From CAYUNA01 sp047629355 (GTDB lineage Bacteria; Bacteroidota; Bacteroidia; Chitinophagales; Saprospiraceae), in the NCBI GenBank assembly GCA_047629355.1, contig JBLHWU010000192.1:1-12397 (forward strand): 12,397 nt of DNA, read 5' to 3'. Below, piece by piece: positions 7,472-12,397 of this stretch. The position numbers and the translations under genes are program-made. The notes below the pieces were generated by a model. It was not told the DNA's origin. It saw only the letters and a program-made list of their open reading frames with translations, and did no database searches. How positions within the stretch are numbered: the stretch's first letter is position 1; the number at the start of each line of letters is the position of its first letter.

Positions 7472-8640
7472 TGAGAGAACTACTCTACACTTGCGGCTGC
7501 ATAGCCCTATTTTTTAGTTGCAAAAATGAGCAATCAACCACTACAATTACAACTCCTTCTCCCACAAAAAAAGAAGTAATAACGGAGGCTCCCAAGCATT
7601 ATCTCCACTTAAAAGGCACGATAAAAAACTTGCCCATTACAATGGATTTGAACTACTATATGTCGCCTGAAAGTATCTCTTCAGAAGTAACTAAAGGTTA
7701 TTATGCGGGTTCGTATTATTACAACAAATATCAAGAACCAATCGAAATTTTGCAGGCAAAAGACTCAGCGGGTGTGTTGACTTTGACAGAGAAGTATTCC
7801 TACGATGAAGACAATCGTTTCGTCGGAAAATTTGATGGAAATACTTTTTCAGGGAACTGGTTTGATGGTTATCGAAAATTTAGTTTTCCATTTGAATTGA
7901 CAATAGTAGAAGATGATGTGATTGCCTTTGATTACTATTCTTACAGCGATACTTACCTGTTTGATAAGACGGACGAGGAATCTCCACTAGCTCAATTTAG
8001 CTTGTCTGCCCTGTGGCCAAAAGATTATAAATATCCCGAAGCCACCGCCTTTTTGAAACGGGAAATTATGAAAATAATTGCGCTCGATACCACTTTACAA
8101 GATGCGGTAACGCCGGAAGAATATTTTAATTTAGCAAAAGCTAATTATTTTAAAGTTTATCAAAAAGACATGCAACAATATGATTATGGAGTGACTAACT
8201 ACGGTCGAGATGTGGATTTAGCGGTGGTTTGGAATGCGGATGATATGCTGTCGATTGGCGCAATGAATTATGAAAATACGAGCGGCGCGCATGGAAATTA
8301 TGGAACAACTTACCACGTTTTAGATGTGAAAAGCTTAACTGTTTTAACAGAGAAAGACCTATTTAATCCCAATTTTGAACGAACAATAGCAGCAGCTTTA
8401 TTGAAATCAGCGGAACGAACCTTTGATTCAGATATGAATGATTATAAGCCAATTGACGCCATTAATAGAAAAGAATTAAAACCGAATGGTAATTTTTTTG
8501 TGACGGGTGGTGGTATTGGTTATAATTTTGTACCGTATGAAATTGCGTCATATGCGCTGGGAGAGATTCAATTGTTTTTGCCGAAAAATGAAGTAATGGA
8601 GGTGTTGCAGCCGAAGTTTATTGAGCGGATGGGGTGGTAA
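7471..8640 (+). CDS. Lipoprotein with C-terminal DUF3298 (RsiV-type) domain
   Basis: A 389-residue predicted lipoprotein. The N-terminus MRELLYTCGCIALFFSCKNE has a short hydrophobic core and a lipobox ending in C17; a Thr/Ser/Pro-rich linker follows (about 21-42). Residues about 45-165 resemble a beta-rich region built on repeated FDGNTFSGNWFDG-like strands. Residues about 180-389 match the DUF4163/DUF3298 architecture: SGAHGNYGTTYHVLD (271-285), LTEKDLF (292-298) and GGIGYNFVPYEIASYALGEI (347-366). The same domain forms the extracytoplasmic part of the anti-sigma factor RsiV, which binds lysozyme, but there is no sigma factor gene here, so an anti-sigma role is not supported. The ATG overlaps the stop of the TPR pseudogene, suggesting shared transcription. 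It probably faces the periplasm or cell surface; function unknown. Confidence 0.88.
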   Translation: MRELLYTCGCIALFFSCKNEQSTTTITTPSPTKKEVITEAPKHYLHLKGTIKNLPITMDLNYYMSPESISSEVTKGYYAGSYYYNKYQEPIEILQAKDSAGVLTLTEKYSYDEDNRFVGKFDGNTFSGNWFDGYRKFSFPFELTIVEDDVIAFDYYSYSDTYLFDKTDEESPLAQFSLSALWPKDYKYPEATAFLKREIMKIIALDTTLQDAVTPEEYFNLAKANYFKVYQKDMQQYDYGVTNYGRDVDLAVVWNADDMLSIGAMNYENTSGAHGNYGTTYHVLDVKSLTVLTEKDLFNPNFERTIAAALLKSAERTFDSDMNDYKPIDAINRKELKPNGNFFVTGGGIGYNFVPYEIASYALGEIQLFLPKNEVMEVLQPKFIERMGW

Positions 8641-8649
8641 TAAAAGGCA

Positions 8650-8714
8650 TCAGGAGTGAGGTGTCAGGAGTCAGAAATTTCGAGTTGCTCTGACTCCTGA
8701 CTTCTCGCCCCTGA
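8650..8714. terminator. Bidirectional hairpin between the convergent lipoprotein and rpiB genes
   Basis: GTCAGGAGTCAGA (8663-8675) and TCTGACTCCTGAC (8689-8701) pair perfectly over 13 bases around a 13-base loop. The stem extends outward imperfectly with TCAGGAGTGAG (8650-8660) against CTCGCCCCTGA (8704-8714). The outer and inner left arms are themselves near copies of each other (TCAGGAGT). It fills almost the whole 81-base gap between the two stop codons, as expected for a two-way terminator. Its TCAGA/TCTGA-rich arms recall the hairpin at 2907-2972, so both may belong to one intergenic repeat type. Confidence 0.55.
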
Positions 8715-8721
8715 CCCCTTC

Positions 8722-9162
8722 TTAACAACAAGCAATCTTATCCACCCTTCGCTGATGCCGTCCACCTTCAAACGGTGTTTCCACAAACAATTTTACCATC
8801 GATTTGGCTAAATGTTCGCTCACAAAACGGGCAGGAATGGAAATTACATTCGCGTCATTGTGCTGTCGGGCAAGTACTGAAATGTCGTTTTGCCAGCAAA
8901 TAGCCGCGCGGATGCCTTGGTGTTTGTTGGCAGTCATCGCCACACCGTTGCCGCTGCCGCAAATGATGACGCCAAGTTGTGCCTTTCCCGTCTCAATGCT
9001 TTCCGCAACGGGGTGAATAAAGTCGGGATAATCAACAGAATCCAAGGAATTTGTTCCAAAATCTAAGATTTCAATACCCATTTCCTTTAGCATCGCAATG
9101 ATGCTATCTTTGTAATCGTAGCCAGCGTGGTCACAGCCAATCGCGATAGTTTTTACGTTCAT
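8722..9162 (-). CDS. rpiB: Ribose-5-phosphate isomerase B
   Basis: A 146-residue cytosolic enzyme that interconverts ribose 5-phosphate and ribulose 5-phosphate in the non-oxidative pentose phosphate pathway. Length is normal for the RpiB/LacAB family. Visible active-site motifs are CDHAGY (10-15, phosphate and substrate contacts), the catalytic cysteine C68 in ICGSGNGVAMTANK (67-80, anion hole), H101 in ARQHNDANVIS, and the basic GGRHQRRVDKI near the C-terminus that binds phosphate. The start ATG at 9162 gives the standard MNVKTIAIGCDHAG N-terminus. The peptidase gene lies 137 bases upstream on the same strand, and two hairpins in between make continuous readthrough uncertain. Nothing is missing from the active site, so it should be functional. 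Confidence 0.96.
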   Translation of the reverse strand: MNVKTIAIGCDHAGYDYKDSIIAMLKEMGIEILDFGTNSLDSVDYPDFIHPVAESIETGKAQLGVIICGSGNGVAMTANKHQGIRAAICWQNDISVLARQHNDANVISIPARFVSEHLAKSMVKLFVETPFEGGRHQRRVDKIACC

Positions 9163-9196
9163 TTCTTAATGATTGTTTTTTTATTAAAGGAGTTTG

Positions 9197-9231
9197 AGGA
9201 GGAAAAGGTTTGTAAAAACCTCTTTCCTCCT
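9197..9231 (-). promoter_or_regulatory. Hairpin in the rpiB leader, enclosing an AGGAGG sequence
   Basis: On the minus strand AGGAGGAAAGAGGTTT pairs with AAACCTTTTCCTCCT around a four-base loop, with one bulged base, giving a stem of about 15 pairs that ends about 35 bases upstream of the rpiB ATG. It may be a terminator, a leader attenuator or only a stable spacer; the SD-like AGGAGG is too far from the start codon to act as its ribosome binding site. Confidence 0.4.
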
Positions 9232-9244
9232 TAAAAATCTACAC

Positions 9245-9263
9245 GCATTGCCGCAGGCAATGC
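9245..9263 (-). terminator. Compact hairpin downstream of the dipeptidyl peptidase gene
   Basis: GCATTGCC (9245-9252) and GGCAATGC (9256-9263) form a perfect eight-pair stem with a three-base loop, 37 bases past the peptidase stop. On the minus strand it is followed by GTGTAGATTTTT, a weak T-rich tail. This is the most likely 3' end of the peptidase transcript, with rpiB expressed separately or by readthrough. Confidence 0.5.
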
Positions 9264-9299
9264 ACATTTATATTTGTCAAAAGAATTTTAATTCTATAA

Positions 9300-11513
9300 C
9301 TATTCTCCACCGACTGGACTATCATCATTCATCAAATGCTCCGTCAAAAAGTTCGTCATTTTGGTAAACAAATGCAAGCGCGTATTGCCACCATAAATGC
9401 CATGATTTCGATTTGGATAGAAGTAAGTATCAAACTGCTTATTCGCAGCAATCAGCGCATTTGCCATCTCTGCCGTATTTTGAAAATGCACATTATCATC
9501 GCCCATTCCATGTACCAATAAATAATTTCCTTTCAATTGGTCCGCAAAATAGACAGGTGAATTTTGTTGGTAACCCTCTGGATTTTCTTCGCTCGTTTGC
9601 ATATATCGTTCCGTGTAAATACTGTCATACCATTTCCAATTGGTTACCGGCGCAGCTGCAATCGCTGCTTTAAAGACATCATTTCCTTTCAAAATCGCTA
9701 AGGACGATAGATAGCCGCCATAACTCCAACCAAAAATACCGATGCGATTCGCGTCCGTATAAGGCAGGCGTCCCAACCATTTTGCCGCTTCGATTTGGTC
9801 CAGTGTCTCATAGTGACCGAGTTGCTTGTACGTCATTTTTTTGAATTCCTCGCCGCGTGCGCCCGTACCTCGACCATCCACACAAGCAATCAGATAACCT
9901 TGCTGTGCCAACATCTGAAACCACCAATAATTCGCCCCTCTCCAACTATCAACCACCTGCTGACTTCCTGGTCCGCTGTATTGATACATGAAAACTGGGT
10001 ATTTTTTATTTGCATCAAAATTGGTGGGCTTAATCATATAGCCGTTCAATTTTACTTTTTCTTCCGTGAAAAATTCAAAGAATTCAACTGGCAGTACGTT
10101 CATTTCTTTTTGCGTCGCTTTCAAAGTTGCATTGTCCTCAATCACTCGAACCGCCTTGCTACCTCTTGTATAAACGGTGTAATTCGATGGAGAATTAATT
10201 GCCGCGTGCGTATTGACATAATAGTCAAAAGTGCTGCTAAATTGCGCAGTATTTGTACCTTTTTCCGTCGTCATTTGGCGGTCAGCCGTCTGTTGTTTTA
10301 GCCGCTGTAAGTTGCCTTCATAAATGTGTCGGCGCATTGGGCCGTCTTTTGCCGCTTGATAATAAAACTTATTATTCACCTCATCTACACCGTAAAAATT
10401 GGTCACTTCCCATTTTCCGCTCGTCAATTGTGCCACTTGCTGACCTTTCATATCGTATAAATAAACATGATTCCAGCCATCTTTTTCACTTGTCCAAACG
10501 AATTGCTTGCCATCTTCTAAAAATGTCAAATTATCGTGAATGTCGATATAATATTTATTTTTTTCTTCCAAAAGAACAGTCGTTTCGCCCGTTTTTGTAT
10601 CCGCTGCTAGCAATTGCAAAAAGTTCTGGTGACGGTTCATATTGAAGACTATTAATTTGCCTGAGTCTTTCGACCAAACGATGCGCGGAATGTATTCCAT
10701 CGGCTTTGCCATCTTCACTTTCGCAACAGCATTTTCTGTAACATTATAAATAATAATAGACACTTTCGAGTTTTTCGCGCCTACTTTTGGGTATTTAAAA
10801 GTCACATATTCTGGATAAGCATCATCGCGATAGTTGGTCATCGTAAACTCTTTGACTTCCGTCTCATCAAAGCGATAATATGCAATTTTTGACCCATCAG
10901 GCGACCACTGAAAACCGCGAGAAAAGGCAAATTCTTCCTCATACACCCAATCCGTACCACCGTTGATGATTTCGTTGATTTTTCCATCAAAAGTGACTTG
11001 AGTAACTTTTTTGTCGCTAATTTTTTTGAAATATAAATTGTTTTCAAAAATAAAAGCCACCTTATCACCTTGGTCACTAAAGGTCGCATAACGGATTTTT
11101 CCATCATTATATATAGGCGTCAGCGACTTTGTTTTTCGTTTATAAACATAGTACTTTGCCCGCGTTGAACGTCGATAAATTTGCTCCGTTTGCGAAGCAA
11201 TTACAATCTGCCCTTCATCGTCACTAAATTGATAGCTGTCGATTTGTCCATTGAAATCAGTATTTTCAGGAACTTCACCCGCATCAAATAGGGTCGCGAC
11301 CATCTCGCCCGTCGTCAAATCGTACTGGTTAATCTTTGTACCTTCTAGTCGAGTGTAGTGCTTGCCGTCATTCAAAAAATTAAAACCAGATATGCGTTTG
11401 GCACTCAGTTTTCGACTGGCATAAATATCTTCTACGGTAATGGTCGTCGCTTCTTGCGCGAACATTGGCGTAGCGATGATGGTGACCATGAATAGCCAAA
11501 AAAATCTTTTCAT
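9300..11513 (-). CDS. Dipeptidyl peptidase IV (S9B family serine peptidase), exported
   Basis: A 737-residue prolyl-oligopeptidase-fold enzyme that removes N-terminal X-Pro or X-Ala dipeptides from peptides, acting in the periplasm or at the cell surface. MKRFFWLFMVTIIATPMFAQ is a clear signal peptide cut near residue 20. Residues about 40-470 form the DPP4 N-terminal beta-propeller and include the glutamate cluster E192-E194 in WVYEEEFAFSRGFQWSPDG, which binds the substrate amino terminus. Residues about 480-730 are the alpha/beta-hydrolase domain with the oxyanion region YQYSGPGSQQV (510-520) and the catalytic triad: S597 in GWSYGG, D672 or D673 in HGMGDDNVHF, and H704 in NRNHG. Length is normal and all key residues are present. 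It ends in an 8-pair hairpin and precedes rpiB on the same strand. Probable role: peptide use as a nutrient source, working with other secreted peptidases. Confidence 0.95.
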   Translation of the reverse strand: MKRFFWLFMVTIIATPMFAQEATTITVEDIYASRKLSAKRISGFNFLNDGKHYTRLEGTKINQYDLTTGEMVATLFDAGEVPENTDFNGQIDSYQFSDDEGQIVIASQTEQIYRRSTRAKYYVYKRKTKSLTPIYNDGKIRYATFSDQGDKVAFIFENNLYFKKISDKKVTQVTFDGKINEIINGGTDWVYEEEFAFSRGFQWSPDGSKIAYYRFDETEVKEFTMTNYRDDAYPEYVTFKYPKVGAKNSKVSIIIYNVTENAVAKVKMAKPMEYIPRIVWSKDSGKLIVFNMNRHQNFLQLLAADTKTGETTVLLEEKNKYYIDIHDNLTFLEDGKQFVWTSEKDGWNHVYLYDMKGQQVAQLTSGKWEVTNFYGVDEVNNKFYYQAAKDGPMRRHIYEGNLQRLKQQTADRQMTTEKGTNTAQFSSTFDYYVNTHAAINSPSNYTVYTRGSKAVRVIEDNATLKATQKEMNVLPVEFFEFFTEEKVKLNGYMIKPTNFDANKKYPVFMYQYSGPGSQQVVDSWRGANYWWFQMLAQQGYLIACVDGRGTGARGEEFKKMTYKQLGHYETLDQIEAAKWLGRLPYTDANRIGIFGWSYGGYLSSLAILKGNDVFKAAIAAAPVTNWKWYDSIYTERYMQTSEENPEGYQQNSPVYFADQLKGNYLLVHGMGDDNVHFQNTAEMANALIAANKQFDTYFYPNRNHGIYGGNTRLHLFTKMTNFLTEHLMNDDSPVGGE

Positions 11514-11624
11514 ACTATTATATCTTTTTATCTATGTCTTCGCCAAACGGTGAATTATAAATGAGGAACGATGAATCTGCAATAAAATAGCTTTGTATTT
11601 ATTTGATTCCTAAAGAAATACATA

Positions 11625-11785
11625 AGTAAAAACGATTTAATAAGTTGGACCATAATGCGCCGTAATTTTTTCTTCTAAAGAATTCAAAAAATCGTTGCAT
11701 AGCCTTCGTTACGGAACTATTTTTTGTGTTTTTTAGAAGGAAAAAGGACAAGCATAATGGCCCAAGTTATTGAATCGTTTTTACT
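11625..11785. repeat. Long palindrome containing the dispersed-repeat core (inverted copy)
   Basis: Left arm 11625-11657 (begins AGTAAAAACGATTTAATAAG) and right arm 11753-11785 are inverted copies agreeing at 29 of 33 positions. Inside them are weaker inverted blocks and a quasi-palindromic centre, 11686-11725. Read on the minus strand the centre carries GTTCCGT...ATGCAAC and matches positions 24-61 at about 33 of 38 bases. The whole unit is about 161 bases, has no coding potential, and would fold into one long hairpin if transcribed. Confidence 0.6.
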
Positions 11786-11857
11786 AAGTAACGCGTAGTA
11801 ATTAATAGCGGAAAAAGATGTTTATAAAATTACCCGATTAATTACTACGCGTTACTT
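11786..11857. repeat. Perfect 21-bp inverted repeat with CGTTACTT ends
   Basis: Arms 11786-11806 and 11837-11857 are perfectly complementary over 21 bases (AAGTAACGCGTAGTAATTAA plus one base), with a 30-base spacer. The sequence at 11823-11857 (TAAAATTACCCGATTAAT then the right arm) resembles the right end of the 324-bp element and the end near position 124. This is therefore probably a deleted, end-only derivative of the same family. It directly abuts the palindrome at 11625-11785. Confidence 0.65.
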
Positions 11858-11870
11858 AACTCTATTTTCA

Positions 11871-11918
11871 ATTATTCATTATTCATTATTCATTATTCAT
11901 TATTCATTATTCATTATT
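11871..11918. repeat. Heptamer tandem array (ATTATTC, six copies plus a partial)
   Basis: Six consecutive exact ATTATTC units start at 11871, and a seventh unit diverges at its last base (ATTATTT). The array lies in non-coding DNA, 13 bases after the perfect inverted repeat. Such arrays vary in copy number by polymerase slippage; no promoter function can be shown for it here. Confidence 0.85.
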
Positions 11919-12091
11919 TGGAAAATACATTGTTTTATAAAAATCTTTTTAAAATGAATTTAGGCAAATTTGAAAAGCTTCTAATTTCGAATTTTGACAA
12001 AGGTAGTATTTTTATAAAATAGTTCTTTATAGGAAAACAGGAATGACTTTATCGTAACAGAAATAGAGGGTAATTTAACTTTCAATAAATA

Positions 12092-12122
12092 TTGAAAACT
12101 GCGAAAGCAAATCCTATCTTTG
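12092..12122 (+). promoter_or_regulatory. Bacteroidota-type promoter upstream of a broken gene start
   Basis: TTG at 12092-12094, a 20-base spacer and TATCTTTG at 12115-12122 match the Bacteroidota -33/-7 consensus (TTG and TAnnTTTG) exactly in sequence and spacing. It is the best promoter match that I noticed in the window. It lies 37 bases upstream of an ATG at 12160 whose reading frame is dead. Confidence 0.6.
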
Positions 12123-12159
12123 TATCGTAATCAAATTTACAAATCAAAAATAGGTAACC

Positions 12160-12237
12160 ATGAAAAATAAATTTAAGTGATTAGCAATCTGTTTTTTGGC
12201 TTTAAATATGATGACAAGCGTCGAAAACAGTATTTAA
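12160..12237 (+). pseudogene. Truncated start of a signal-peptide gene, stopped at codon 7
   Basis: From ATG 12160 the frame reads MKNKFK, TGA (12178-12180), then LAICFLALNMMTSVENSI and TAA at 12235-12237. Basic N-terminus plus hydrophobic core is typical of an exported protein's signal peptide. A single base change (for example TGG to TGA) would explain the internal stop. After about 25 codons the frame runs into repeat-family sequence (12238-12256) and the TTAC array, so the mature part of the protein is missing. A good promoter precedes it, so this looks like a gene remnant cut off by the repeat rather than random sequence. The product cannot be named. Confidence 0.45.
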
Positions 12238-12248
12238 AATTACTACGC

Positions 12249-12318
<70 letters not shown>

Positions 12319-12322
12319 GACC

Positions 12323-12388
12323 TTACGCACCCCTTTTGCAAAAAGTTACAAAAAGGCGTAGGAATCTTAGACAGAACAAGTGTTCTGT
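12323..12388. repeat. Two hairpins at the window's right edge
   Basis: CTTACGC and CCTTTTG (12323-12337) pair imperfectly with CAAAAAGG and GCGTAGG ending at 12362. Further on, ACAGAACA (12371-12378) and TGTTCTGT (12381-12388) form a perfect eight-base palindrome with a two-base centre. The second could be an operator or a small terminator; AAAAAA follows on this strand. No gene is visible between 12238 and the window end. Confidence 0.4.
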
Positions 12389-12397
12389 TAAAAAACG

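Noticed and set aside
7471..8640. Anti-sigma factor RsiV
   Set aside because: It has the DUF3298 domain but a lipoprotein signal instead of an anti-sigma domain and membrane helix, and there is no ECF sigma factor gene nearby.
9795..10645. Two plus-strand open frames antisense to the dipeptidyl peptidase gene
   Set aside because: They are opposite a complete, motif-supported enzyme and show no recognisable domain or start context.

Overview
The window looks like chromosomal DNA of a low-GC member of the Bacteroidota. The evidence is the gene content (a DUF5686/CarboxypepD_reg-like outer-membrane protein, a DPP4-type S9 peptidase, a DUF3298 lipoprotein and a PycTM/DUF5706 membrane protein), weak or absent Shine-Dalgarno sequences, and promoters of the Bacteroidota type (TTG, 19-20 nt, TAnnTTTG). 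A Saprospiria-like lineage is my guess only; there is no rRNA or marker gene to place it more closely.

Layout. Positions 1-125 hold the right-hand part of a degenerate dispersed repeat. A DUF5686 outer-membrane protein (353-2893, +) faces a decayed small membrane-protein gene (2992-3536, -) across a large hairpin. A sodium:solute symporter follows (3688-5187, -). Next comes a gene-poor gap holding a 324-bp element with 25-bp inverted ends (5262-5585). Then come a PycTM-family protein with a degenerate HD domain (5639-6865, +), a decayed TPR gene (6877-7471, +) and a DUF3298 lipoprotein (7471-8640, +) whose start overlaps the TPR stop. After a second convergent hairpin come ribose-5-phosphate isomerase B (8722-9162, -) and a complete dipeptidyl peptidase IV (9300-11513, -), separated by two strong hairpins. 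The last 880 bases carry no intact gene. They contain a long palindrome, a perfect 21-bp inverted repeat, a heptamer tandem array, a good promoter followed by a gene start killed at codon 7, a (TTAC)17 array and an 8-bp palindrome.

The intact genes are mostly envelope and housekeeping functions: outer-membrane assembly, Na+-coupled uptake, extracytoplasmic dipeptide release and the pentose phosphate pathway. They do not form one pathway. The least ordinary content is (i) the PycTM-type protein, whose HD metal-binding residues are missing and which has no nucleotide cyclase beside it; (ii) a family of palindromic, MITE-like intergenic elements sharing a GTTCCGT...ATGCAAC core and CGTTACTT ends; and (iii) three separate genes broken by a stop at codon 4-7 while the reading frame continues sensibly beyond it. 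I do not see a complete new multi-gene system here.
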